Assembly (NCBI GenBank): GCA_008694505.1
Contig: VZDJ01000843.1
Coordinates: forward strand, 248,001-312,000
DNA length: 64,000 bases
Direction: 5' to 3'
DNA from: Cyanoderma ruficeps
Lineage: Eukaryota > Chordata > Aves > Passeriformes > Timaliidae
Shown here: piece by piece, positions 14,201 to 23,815 of the stretch
How the letters are laid out: each line of letters opens with the position of its first letter
Numbering within the stretch: position 1 is the stretch's first letter
The notes under the pieces: generated by a model
Told to the model about the DNA's origin: nothing
The model's input: the letters and a program-made list of their open reading frames with translations, nothing else
The model's database searches: none
Translations under genes and position numbers: made by a program

Positions 14201-17200
14201 ATACAGTTCTAGCAAGCCTTTCTCCTGTGGATACTGCCTCTACTCCCCCTTTCTTTTGTAGAAAAGGTGCTTGAAAGATCTATGGGCTCTTTCAATGAGG
14301 AGGGATACTTGTGGTGTGTGTGTTTTTGTTATGAAAATAAAGGTAATATGAAATCAAAACAATATGTGGTGAAACAGTAGACTTACACTTGAACAAAATT
14401 AAATTGGACACTATATGCAATATAGGATAAAAGGTACTTTGTAATTTAAGGTACTTTGTAATTTAAATGATTATATTTTAACAGAACTTACAGTTAATTC
14501 TATTAATACTTAGCTTTACTAAAATACTGCTAAACTGAGCAGAAATTAATCTTAATAGAATTAATTTATGTAAACTATCATAACACAAACTCTGTTTTAG
14601 CTATTTTATATTGTTTAAATTTGTACGAAAAAGGTTAAGTGGTGGACAAGAATTGTAAGTAATAAACTATGGGTAAGATGTTTCTGTGAGCAGACACGAG
14701 TCATCTACAATGCTGGAGTAAGCTAATTGGGAGGTTTTCAATGAAGGAAAGTAATTCTTCAATACTGTTTTGGTTTGGAGAATTCATTGTTTGATGGTAG
14801 AATGCTATTGAAGAGAGTTTCAATTTGGTTATCTAGATTTGTAGACTAGTTGGTTTTATGGGTAACAGGAGGGAGGGTTGTTAGGTGGTGGATGGCATAC
14901 TGCTGTGCTGTCAGAGAAGGGTTATTGAATAATATAAGGCAGGATTTGAGATGCAGATTTAGGCTTGTTGGGAGTAGTGGGTTTATTTTGCACAGGGAGG
15001 ACTTCATTATTAGAGTTTGATGATCTTGGGAGGAGTAGTTGAGTGGTTGCTATTAGTGTACTGTTGTTTGAGGTATTCAGGGGTGAATTCTCACTGCTGC
15101 TTTGTTTGCTGTCTAGTGGATTTGGTGGTGCAAAGAATTGATCAATATTTGTAATGTTGTTATAGCAGATTAACATAGTTGGAGTTTGTGGCTCTTTTTT
15201 CTTATTATTTTTTCCTTTTTCTTTTTGGTTAGGTGGAATATATTGATGAAACTTTAGTTCTTTCAGTTTTGGTTCAGGTTCTTTATATCCTTCATTTTGA
15301 TGTTTATTTTGGGGTTTTTTTTGATCATGGCTTGTCCTGTGGGGGAGTGAGAAATACCTGCAGTGTGTGTAATTCCCCATGAATTAAATAGTTGTTGTAT
15401 CTTGTGTGAGGTATATGCATAACAAAATAAGGATGTTGTCTCTGGAAAAGAAGGAAAATTAAAATCTCAAGCAAAGAACACAACCATCTAACCATCTTTA
15501 AAAGTTAATTTTTAGCTTTGCCAACAATACCTGCAGCATGCTTGTAAGATAAGGCTACAGAACTCAATAATCATCAAATAGTCAATGTTTTATCATATTT
15601 GTCCATACTATTTGTTCATATTCGTCCATATTTGTTCATATTCGTATTTGTATATATAAAATATACTAAATACTCTGTACCATAAGTCATATATTCTAGT
15701 ACTCATACAATCTTTCCACAGTCTGCACTACCAGGTATTCTTGGGAAAAGCTGTAGCTTAGGCAAAGACCTAGAGTAATATATCTACAGAGGGTCTAAGT
15801 TTTGTCATAGGAATTCTCAGCTAAACACCTCTTGGAACATTCTAGGCTTATGTGTCAGGACCCTGGTAACAGCTTAATAAATATAAAAAATATACTTCTT
15901 TTAATGTCGTTTAACATTCCTTAACAGTTGCAGGTTAGGCAACTTAAAGTAATGAAACAGTACTAAACAAAACAGTTGTAACACACCAAATCAAAATTTC
16001 AACTTCACAGATTCGTTATGCCAAAAAGGCATATAAAGAAACAGAACTGTATTTAACCAAGTAATGTCTGTTTCTTCTTGGGGAGTAACTGCAGTTTCCA
16101 GCTGAGCTGAAAACTGAAACACAAGTTGAGTCATTCTAGACTGGGGCTGTGAAGTTGCAGGCTTCTCTTACATAAACGGATTTGTTTGAAGACCAAACTG
16201 AGGTGACTGTCTCAAAGGTGGTGTCCAAGTGTGTGGTGGTTGAGCACCGTTCTAGCGAACGGGGTTGTTTGTATTGATGGTGATGTTTCTGTAGGGCTGT
16301 TTGGTCTTAAGGTTGTGGTGGTGCCAGAGTTGGAAGTGGTGGTAGCTGATCCTGTTGGAGGGCTTGGGATCGTGGCTGTCAGGTTGACTATAGGTCTTTT
16401 CTCCCTCAGGATGGTTTAATGTTAATGCTACCTGTGTTTGGTCCCCAGCATAGTCAGTTAACAATTGATTCAATAGTCTTTTCCCACAGGGTGTATTCAG
16501 TGGGTGATAATAACATTGTCATAACATGCTTTAAGTTGCAGGGGGTAAATACATGAGCAGTAAACGTGGCACACACTAGTTTGTTAAAATAGGGTGAGTC
16601 GGTCTCACGGTCCTTTCCCACAAGGTCCTTTGCGACAAAGCTCTTTTATTTCCCCATAAGTCATGGGCTCCCACCTCGGGTTAACTCCCCTCCTTCGATA
16701 GCATACTGGCACAACAGTGAACTTTGAAACTATCTGCTAGTCTCCTTCCTTAATAACAGTCTTCCAGACCCTCTTCCAGGGGTCTTCTGGAACCGGGGGG
16801 TGAGGTGGTAGAGCATCAATGTCTGGATCACTCAGTTCTTCCTCCGAGGAGGAATAGCTTGGGGAAATAGCAGTTTTGTTATCATTAGAATTGTGGCAAT
16901 GCCTTTTGGCCTTGTCCATGGGGGCTGCCATGTTGCCAGGTGGTGAGGCAGAAGGGTCTTGGGCCAAAATGGCAGACTTCTGGGATGCAGTTCCAGTTTC
17001 TAGCTCGGTGTTGGAGGCATGGCTCAAATGGAAGGTGGAGTGATTGGCATTGGCAGTGAGGTCCGAGATTGAGGGGGTGAAGTTAGAGGAAGGAGGTTGT
17101 GGGGGTAGGAAGTGGAGGAGCCAAGATGGTGGGTGGACGGTCGGGCTCCCAAGTCACATGATGACCCCTTCCATCCTGGGTTTCCAGGGGACAATGCTCC

Positions 17201-19816
17201 AAGATGGCATGGCCAGTGCCATCTTGGACTGTCATGGAAGGTTTGTGAAGGAAAAGTTCCAGGGAAAGTTTCGGGGTCAGGTTGACCGACAGACCAGGTA
17301 GTCAACACCTAGCACGCTGGTGAAGGGTCTCAGGGATGGTCCGGAAAATAAGGAACATGCAGGGCACAATGGGGTCCCTCTTGGTCGAAAGATTGTGTGA
17401 TTTAACTCCCACTGAGTCCCAGAATTTGGTGATGCAAATTTCATCAACAGGGGTGTCCAGAAAACTTTTAGAGATCCACCTCGCCAACAGTTTCAATTCT
17501 TTCTTTGAAAATATTTTATCATGGTCTGTCAAAATTAACTTAAAATGTCCATATATGCTCCTTTCTACTTTGGACATACAGCCACGTATTTTCTTTTCTC
17601 ACACCCTTAGGGGGAACAGCTGCTGGAACGCCTCAAATCCTTTATGACTTGGACCCGTCTTTTAAAACACAATGGCAAAATGGGCTATTGACGTCCTGTG
17701 CTTCCCCAAAACCCACCTGCAATCCTCCGCAGGTGAAAGTGTCATTGTCCTTGCTGATCCTGTCAAGGTCCCTCGTGTTGATGATGAATCTGCTGGGCCT
17801 GGCACAGTCCACAATCCTGGGGAGTGCTGGCCTATCCGTCAGCTATCCCCCGCTGACGTGACGAACACAGGGAACCCTGAATGTCACGGTCCCTGTTCAG
17901 AATGCCACTTCACATGAGGGTAGCATGTGACAAACCTTTAGGTCCCCTTACTTCAGGGCACAGAAAGAAAATAATTAGGAGTGGGAACAACAGTTGGCAC
18001 TACAAAACGAACCCTTTAATAACACAAAAAAGGAAACAGGCACAATGCCCCAAAACCCTGCACAGTACCCAGGAGAACTGTGGGGGTAACTGCCGAAGAC
18101 CAGGAACTGAGGAAACTTGACAATATATATGGCAGGTCTGAGAGTAAGGGTCCAATCAGAAACTCAAACTGGGAACGTAACCATATTTGTACAACACAAC
18201 TGACCAATCATAAAAACAACCTTATGTGGAACAACCTCATTAACATGCAAACTCGCATGAGCCTTTACTACTCACCACAACTAGAAAGGGGTTTCCCATG
18301 GCCTTAGGTTTAGAGTTGCTTCAGCTTGGCCAACTCCCTTAGTTATAAATACCAACCTTTGGAAAAGTTTAATGTAGGAACTACCTCCTGTATTATCCTA
18401 GTAGTAAGGAAAATATCTGCAGCATGTCAACCCAGCACAAGACAATTGTTGATAAACTTCCAAGCTGAAGTGCTATTTCTGTGTTGAAAATAGTTTTCTA
18501 CTTCCTTTTCTCCTGATTTAGGGAGAAGAAATTGAAAGCAAGAGTGCAGGAATTAGTGAGTGCTTTGGAGAGACTCACGAAGAGCAGTGAAATCCGACAT
18601 CAGCAGTCTGCAGAATTTGTTAATGACCTTAAAAGGGCAAACAGGTAAAGGATCTACCAGCAGATGGATGCACTGTTGGTTTATTTTCACTGTGTTCTTC
18701 CAAAGCATTGTAATATTCCACTTAGAGTAATGAGAAATTTCAGCATCCTCACTTTCCATTCACATGTTGACACTCCAGAGTTATAGTTAGAGAAGAGGGA
18801 GGTACAAACCTCCCATGTAGGCCACTGACAACTACATCATTAATAACAAAAAGCAGGGAAATAGGTTAGTCTCAATTGAGTTACTATTAGTGATTACACA
18901 ATTAAAAAGGCAAACAAAAAAAAAAGATTTATGAATCTGTTTTTAACTGTCTTGGATAATCACACTTAATTTCTGTTGCTCACTCAGGGCAGTTTTCTTG
19001 TATTTTATTTGGGTGGCCTAGGAATATGGTGGGCTGCAGGTGCCCTTTGTGCAAGCAGCCTCTCACTGACAATGTGGTTTTTCTTAAATTGTATTTAAAA
19101 ACCTTTTTGATGAGAAGCAGCACCCATGTCAAGCTTTCCAACCCAGTCAAGGTGGAGGCCCAGGAGCTACTCAGCAGCTGGCAAATTAGCACAAAATGCC
19201 ATCCTCTGAATGTAAATTTTACTTTTTTAAAATGAAAAATGCAAAATTAGTCCTTGACTTTCTAAGCAGATTCTGGCCATGAATGTTTTTATAGATCACA
19301 TTTCATGTTGTAGTATCTTGACTCATAAACAGTGGTATGAGAGGTCATCAACAGTAATCTCCAGCTGCCTCTTTGAACCATGTTTAGTTTTCTTTACCAC
19401 TTTACTGGTAAAGGTGTGTGCTTCCCCTAGGAAAGACACAGACATTAGCATTGATCTGGGTTCAGATCAAAAAGGTTTGGATCTAATCCATTTTAAAGCA
19501 CTGGTAAATTTTGGGAAGGGGATCAGTACCCAGCCGTTAAAGTTCCCTGAAGGTGAGGCTTTGGGGTTGATTTTTTGTAGCACTTGCTCTGAAAAAGCAT
19601 GTTTAAATTACCTTGTATGCCTTGTGTTTTAACAGTAACTTGGTAGCAGCTTATGAAAAAGCAAAGAAAAAGCATCAAAATAAGCTGAAGAAACTGGAAT
19701 CACAAATGATGGCCATGGTGGAGAGACATGAAACCCAAGTAAGAATGCTCAAACAAAGAATAGCTTTACTGGAAGAAGAGAACTCCAGACCACACACCAA
19801 TGAAACTTCACTTTAA
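2081..19816 (+). CDS. MCC: MCC, C-terminal part (four coding exons; 5' exons lie before the window)
   Basis: Colorectal mutant cancer protein, a cytoplasmic and cortical coiled-coil scaffold linked to Wnt signalling, cell polarity and migration (family knowledge). Joining 2081-2287, 3234-3331, 18522-18644 and 19636-19816 gives one uninterrupted frame of 202 residues plus stop, with phases matching at each junction. It aligns by eye to the C-terminal quarter of vertebrate MCC (about 829 residues in human). The product is rich in E, K, Q, L and A with heptad character, and carries near-invariant stretches such as EEMAELKAQLYLLEKEKKA, RVQELVSALERLTKSSEIR and NLVAAYEKAKKKHQNKLKK. It ends in ETSL, a class I PDZ ligand. 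Every exon has AG/GT borders. The 15.2 kb third visible intron holds a provirus. The gene converges on DCP2, as in other amniotes. Confidence 0.96.
2288..3233 (+). other. MCC intron
   Basis: 946-bp intron, GTCAGG...TCTCAG. Nothing else recognised in it. Confidence 0.85.
3234..3331 (+). CDS. MCC: MCC coding exon (third from last)
   Basis: 98 bases: 32 codons plus two bases of a split arginine codon. The acceptor is TTTCTCAG and the donor AG|GTAAGC. It encodes the stretch from ECSDGAITP to ELTSALR. This part is less conserved than the flanking coiled coils, but phase and position agree with MCC. Confidence 0.92.
3332..13313 (+). other. MCC intron, part upstream of the provirus
   Basis: About 10 kb without a recognisable exon, RNA gene or intact repeat. 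Open frames of 70-190 codons (for example 8309-8773, 8901-9461, 11455-12006) have no protein-like features that I recognise and are not supported. A G/T-rich tract lies at 12675-12800. Confidence 0.7.
12675..12800 (+). repeat. G/T-rich simple repeat
   Basis: GTTTGTTTGTTT followed by degenerate TTTGG/TTTTTTGT units, ending in T runs. This is typical avian intronic low-complexity DNA. Confidence 0.85.
13320..13747 (-). repeat. 3' LTR of the MCC-intron provirus
   Basis: Near-identical to 17919-18341 over its whole length, including the shared stretch from GACAAACCTTTAGGTCCCC to GTTGCTTCAGCTTGGCCAAC. On the minus strand it opens TGTGGGAGTTGG and ends in CA. It carries small differences from its partner, including an insertion of about 8 bases near 13365. 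Confidence 0.92.
13748..13763 (-). other. Polypurine tract of the provirus
   Basis: On the minus strand this reads AGAGAAGGGGGAGA immediately before the TGTGGGAG start of the 3' LTR, the expected position of the plus-strand DNA primer. Confidence 0.75.
14431..14465 (+). repeat. 17-bp tandem duplication
   Basis: AAGGTACTTTGTAATTT occurs twice head to tail inside the provirus interior. Confidence 0.9.
14922..15380 (-). other. 152-codon open frame inside the provirus, unrecognised
   Basis: A minus-strand frame of 152 codons that is rich in N, K, P, Q and S (for example PNQKEKGKNNKKKEPQTPT). It lies where env or a recombined segment would be expected in the element. There is no signal peptide, no transmembrane segment and no motif I can name. 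It could be an Env leader remnant or a chance frame in AT-rich DNA. Confidence 0.3.
15594..15650 (+). repeat. Short degenerate tandem repeat
   Basis: Imperfect repeats of ATTTGTTCATATTCGTCCAT within the provirus interior. Confidence 0.75.
16737..17577 (-). pseudogene. Broken gag-like region of the provirus
   Basis: Three minus-strand frames (17302-17577, 17024-17308, 16737-17027) overlap end to end in different phases, as if one reading frame were split by frameshifts. The first is lysine-rich and contains KKELKLLARWISKS and DTPVDEI, resembling the matrix domain of avian class II Gag. The last is rich in proline, serine and acidic residues (SSSEEELSDPD, ALPPHPPVPEDPW), like the linker after matrix. 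No capsid major homology region or zinc knuckle was recognised. Assignment rests on position after the primer binding site and on composition, not on a database match. Confidence 0.55.
17888..17907 (-). other. Degenerate primer binding site of the provirus
   Basis: The minus strand reads TGGCATTCTGAACAGGGACC. TGGC and GAACAGGGAC match the tRNA-Lys type site, with changes between them. About 11 bases separate it from the LTR edge, more than usual. Confidence 0.55.
17919..18341 (-). repeat. 5' LTR of the MCC-intron provirus
   Basis: Partner of 13320-13747 in direct orientation. The outer edge has drifted (CCCTTA on the plus strand where the other copy has CCCACA), and the inner edge reads GGTAGCATG where the partner has TGTTGCATG. 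Several substitutions and small indels between the copies show that the insertion is not recent. Confidence 0.92.
18522..18644 (+). CDS. MCC: MCC coding exon (second from last)
   Basis: 123 bases, with one and two bases of split codons at the ends. The acceptor is GATTTAG and the donor AG|GTAAAG. It encodes EKKLKARVQELVSALERLTK and the following residues to FVNDLKRAN, essentially identical to mammalian MCC. The exon begins only 180 bp downstream of the right LTR of the inserted provirus. Confidence 0.96.
18645..19635 (+). other. MCC last intron
   Basis: 991-bp intron, GTAAAG...TAACAG, with nothing else recognised. Confidence 0.9.
19636..19816 (+). CDS. MCC: MCC last coding exon with stop codon
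   Basis: Acceptor TTTTAACAG at 19627-19635; TAA stop at 19814-19816. It encodes a lysine-rich coiled coil from NLVAAYEKAK to RIALLEEENS and ends in HTNETSL. The terminal T-S-L fits a class I PDZ-binding motif, as known for MCC. Confidence 0.97.
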
Positions 19817-19966
19817 ATGCATCTCTTTTAAGGATGCTTAGTGCCATTACAAGTTTCCTTTGGCAGTTGACTTTTAGGTAGCTTCAAATGTTAAAAGCTC
19901 TGATTGTCAATGCTGACAAAACTTAAAACCATCTTCTCTGGGATCCCAGAGAGGTGTCATGGGGAT

Positions 19967-19972
19967 AATAAA
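19967..19972 (+). promoter_or_regulatory. Proximal poly(A) signal candidate of MCC
   Basis: AATAAA 151 bases past the MCC stop codon. No strong GT-rich downstream element is evident, so it may be weak or unused. Confidence 0.35.
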
Positions 19973-21975
19973 AGTGTTAACCTTATGGACTGTTTCATAA
20001 TGTAAAATGGCAGTGCCTGAATTATCATGCTGTAGTGTACATTCTGTGTTGTAATGTCTGTATTCATGCAGCTTCTCTTCCATTTTATCGATGGCCCATG
20101 GGTGACAGTGTCACACAGCAGAATAATTCATGTTAAGAGGTTTTCATTTGGGTAGTTTGGAGATCATGTGAGAATTTTTTGAGCTCTCTCTGCACACAAG
20201 TTCACACTGTACCCTCAAGACTGGCTGTTGTGGTTACACCAGCAAACAGGCAGCTGCAGAGGTGGGGATGACAGCCTGGCTGGCTCTTTCTTTGCACCCT
20301 GCCTGCAGTTCTGCTGCTCACAGTGCAGGTCAGTTGGGAAAACTCCTGTTGATTTAGGAAAAGAGCAAGAAAGTGTAGTTGCACCTCTGTGAATTATGAT
20401 AAAGGTGTAACTTTACAGTGTGTAAGAGGGCCAAAGGCTGTGGGTTTCACCGTGCCACACGGACAGTCTGTGCCAAGGGTGCGTAAGAAATTGCAGAACA
20501 CTTCCTGGTATTTATATTGCGTGGTGTTTGCAACAGCAACTTTGTTTTTTGTAAAAAAAGTTGGTTTTCCTTGCTATGTACACTATATTCAAGGTTTTCT
20601 CTGAGAAGCCGGGCCATTTTTGTCACATGTGTTGTGCTTATTACAGCTTCCTGTGATCAAGAGGTAGAATGTGTTCTTTTTATACTTTTGACCAAAAAGG
20701 GTACTTAAGTAATGTACCTGTTTAATACTGAATACATAGGCACAAAACTAGAAATGTGTAGATGTAGGGATATCCAGCCACAAAAAGAATGTGAATGGTG
20801 AAGTCTTACACCTTCTTGGGTTAGTTTTTGTTACTGCTAACATTCTCTTGTTTCAATCACGTATTACTGTATTATCAAACTGATTGAAGTGCAAATTTTG
20901 CCTTGTTAGGTTAATGAACATTAAGCAGATCATGGGGATCAGGTTGATTTCTGTAGGGGTCAAAATACAGGAGTCTGCCATAGCACCTGTTGTATTCAGA
21001 ATTTGCACTTTTTTGACTGAGTACGTAAAACAGCTTCATGTGTGTTAGAAAAAAACCAAGCTATAGTCCCTTCATTGTGTTAGCCTGCTGCTGTGTTATG
21101 CCTCTGCTTTGCATTTTCCAGGCTGATTTCCATTGAATCCAATTTCAGGAGATGTTTATCATTTTTGCTTTACATGTTGAGTTGCACCTCAAGTTTTTTA
21201 CTAGTGTATTTAGAATTATGCTAATTTCTCCCATTTATTCCTCCCATTACTAGTGCTAAGGAAATATTCTTAGAGGACTTTCTTGCCTACTGTTGGTTAG
21301 GTCAGTCAGACCACATAGTTGTGGGAATTTGTGTTCAGAATATGCCATTATTGTTAAGTCTTGGTTACATCTGGAACTATAGTAGTTGTTTTCCATCTCT
21401 TTTACTACTATAGCTGGTGTTGTCTTCCATTCTTTGTCATTCCTACTTCTCTGGAGTCTAGCACATGATCCACAAAGCCAGCATCACGTGATTGATTGCA
21501 ACAGCAAATTAAAACAATGCTGATTACAAAATTTTTAGGTAGTGTTCTGGTTTTGATCTGTCCTCTTTCTTTCTTAGAACAATTGCACTTCTTAATTTCT
21601 AATGTGACTAGAAATTTTTGCAAATGAGTCTCTTGAGGGAGGAGGCACATTTATTTCTTCTGTCTTTATGTTTCTGCTTAGCAGCTCTCTATGGTGTTTT
21701 CCCCTTTTTTGGCTCAATTTCCTCATGCCCAGGAAGGTGGGGGTTTGCCATCAGGTTCAGAGGTAGCTGAGCACACTTATTCTGAAGAAACACTAAGGAA
21801 AGTATCCACCATGTGATGTGGCAAAAATGCAGTTACACTTTTGTCTTCTGGCATCTGAAACACCTGTGTGACTTGAGGTCATGTCAGAATGTCTGTGTGA
21901 AATACCTTTCACTGGAGAGGACAGAAACCACACTGCACTAGGCTGCCTCTTAGAGTAATTTTTTTCCACTATTTA

Positions 21976-22191
21976 GAATAATGGAATTACAGAATGCTTT
22001 GGGTTGGAAAGGACCCAAAAATCATCTTGTTACAATTCATGTTTGTGCAGGGACATCTTCCACTGGATCAGGGGTCTCTAAGCCCCATCCAAACTGGCCT
22101 TGAACATTCCAGGGATGGGGCAGCCAACAGTTCTTCTGGGCAACCTGGGCCAGTGTCTCAGCACACTCACACAGAAGAGTTTCTTCCATAA
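21976..22191 (-). mobile_element. CR1 LINE 3' fragment in the presumed MCC 3' UTR
   Basis: Plus-strand text AGAATGCTTTGGGTTGGAAAGGACC, then CAGGGACATCTTCCACTGGATCAGG, CCAAACTGGCCTTGAACATTCCAGGGATGGGGC and GCCAGTGTCTCAGCACACTCACA is the reverse complement of the avian CR1 3' region. Confidence 0.9.
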
Positions 22192-23188
22192 AAATTCAGA
22201 TACTCTTACACAGAGGCATAAAAAGCTGCAGCCTCAGTGCTTTTCCCAGGCCTGATAGTTTGCAGATTATTTCACTACATTTAGCATGAACCTTCCATGC
22301 CAGCTGTGCTCTAGAAATACTTTAGAATAAACTATAAATCATCAGTAAATGTAAACCACTCCCATTTTTTTCCTGTAAGGGCTGTAGGTGAAAAAGCACC
22401 ACTGATACCTTCCAGCCTCAGCAGCAGCCATAGTTTGACACACCACCAGTTATTTGCCTCAGCAAGCAGCTATTGCATCATTGTTCACATGCTGGAAGGG
22501 ATCACCAGGGAAGTGGTCACAGGTTTAATGTTACTGTGAAAACTGTTCAATAGTGATAATCAGCTGCAGCTCCAGTGTATCCCATTAAAATGGCACCAAC
22601 CCACAGAAAAGAAGCCAAAAAAACTTCAAACTTATTTTATGCAATGTATAGTACCAATATCTGAGTGTGAAGTGCACTGTGAGTTCCAGCAGCTTAACTC
22701 TCTTAGCGCTTGTTGCAGAAATAATAACTTTGCAAAGCAAGAAAAAGGGCCAGTTCTTGCCAGTCTAAGTCCATTCAGGAATTAATGACTGAACTTTTTT
22801 TTTTATTTTCTTAATTCACCAGAGTGCATGAAACTTTGTATTTCAGAGTGCTCAGAAAAAACATGTACTTTTTTTCTAATTCTGTGGTGTATAAATCTTC
22901 ACCAGCTTGAATGTACTGCTAGCTATTGCAAAGCACATGTGACTAAGTTTGCATTCATGTCATGTTCCACTGGTTTTATTACAATTTTCTCCTCCTTTAA
23001 TACTGCACCATGCATTGTAACTTTAGAAACCTTTCACCTGACCGAATTAGCTTTAAATGTGTTGCTTTTAGTTTCATAGCAGCTGTAAAATAGCTATTTT
23101 TTGTTCATTTGATATAGAATTGTTAAAACTGCATTTATTTATACAGAGGCATTTCTAATACTTATTTTACAAATGTTCTTATATTCTG

Positions 23189-23194
23189 AATAAA
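23189..23194 (+). promoter_or_regulatory. Distal poly(A) signal candidate of MCC
   Basis: AATAAA followed within 30 bases by a T/G-rich run (TGCTGTTTCTTTGTCTTGGG), the usual arrangement at a cleavage site. It lies about 640 bp from the opposing DCP2 signal. Confidence 0.55.
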
Positions 23195-23215
23195 TTTCTA
23201 ATGCTGTTTCTTTGT

Positions 23216-23815
23216 CTTGGGAATTGTTCCACTACGGCTTGTCACTTTACCATTGAATGGGACTGCCTAAAGATACACTGGCACAAAGGCATCATCTCCA
23301 AGCTAAGTTACTGAAGGAGATGGTTTGACATTGTCACCAAAGTTCAGTCAACAGAGCCATGAAAAATTGTTAAGAACTCAGATCTGGCCACAGATTTTAG
23401 CTGGGCTCAAGAACATCAGTAGTTCTTCCCACTAACCCTCTACATCTTCAATGAACACTTTAATAGAAATGGAAGGGCACATGTGAAACTGTTACCCCAT
23501 ATCCAAATCCTTCCATAAGAAGTTATATGGACCAAAACAAAAAAACCCCAAAATACTCAATATTACATAAATATTCTAAAAGCACTGATTGAAGTTCACA
23601 TACTTCCTTTCTCCCGTTTGTCTAATACATTTTTTTTTCCATTGTGCTGAATGAGTTCCTCGTCCACCTTTATAACTGTTTTTAATACTTTGTCTCTTGG
23701 ACTAGATATAATCACTGTTGGCTTAAGGCAACACATAAACATTCTACAGTGGAAGAATAACCTGTACCAGCATCACAGCCATCACATTTCACAATAACCA
23801 GCAATCCTTATATTC
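23216..23815. other. Gap between converging MCC and DCP2 3' ends
   Basis: About 600 bp between the two best poly(A) regions. No feature recognised. Confidence 0.5.

Larger units (their letters stand above)
13314..18347 (-). mobile_element. Defective class II (ERVK-like) endogenous retrovirus in an MCC intron
   Basis: A provirus in minus orientation, antisense to MCC, spanning 13320-18341. It is bounded by two LTRs of about 425 bp and flanked by the 6-bp direct repeat GTTATA (13314-13319 and 18342-18347). A 6-bp duplication is usual for class II avian elements. Reading on the minus strand: 5' LTR (17919-18341), degenerate lysine-type primer binding site, broken gag-like frames (about 17577 down to 16737), about 2.9 kb of AT-rich sequence without a recognisable pol, a purine-rich tract, then the 3' LTR (13320-13747). 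The 4.2 kb interior is too short for complete gag-pro-pol-env. I saw no reverse transcriptase or integrase motif, so the copy is not autonomous. Family name is not assigned. Confidence 0.88.
19817..23215 (+). other. MCC: MCC 3' UTR (inferred)
   Basis: No coding signal follows the stop. An early AATAAA sits at 19967-19972 and a stronger candidate at 23189-23194, followed by a T/G-rich stretch. The distal site would give a 3.4 kb UTR containing a CR1 fragment. Extent is inferred from poly(A) signals only. Confidence 0.55.
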
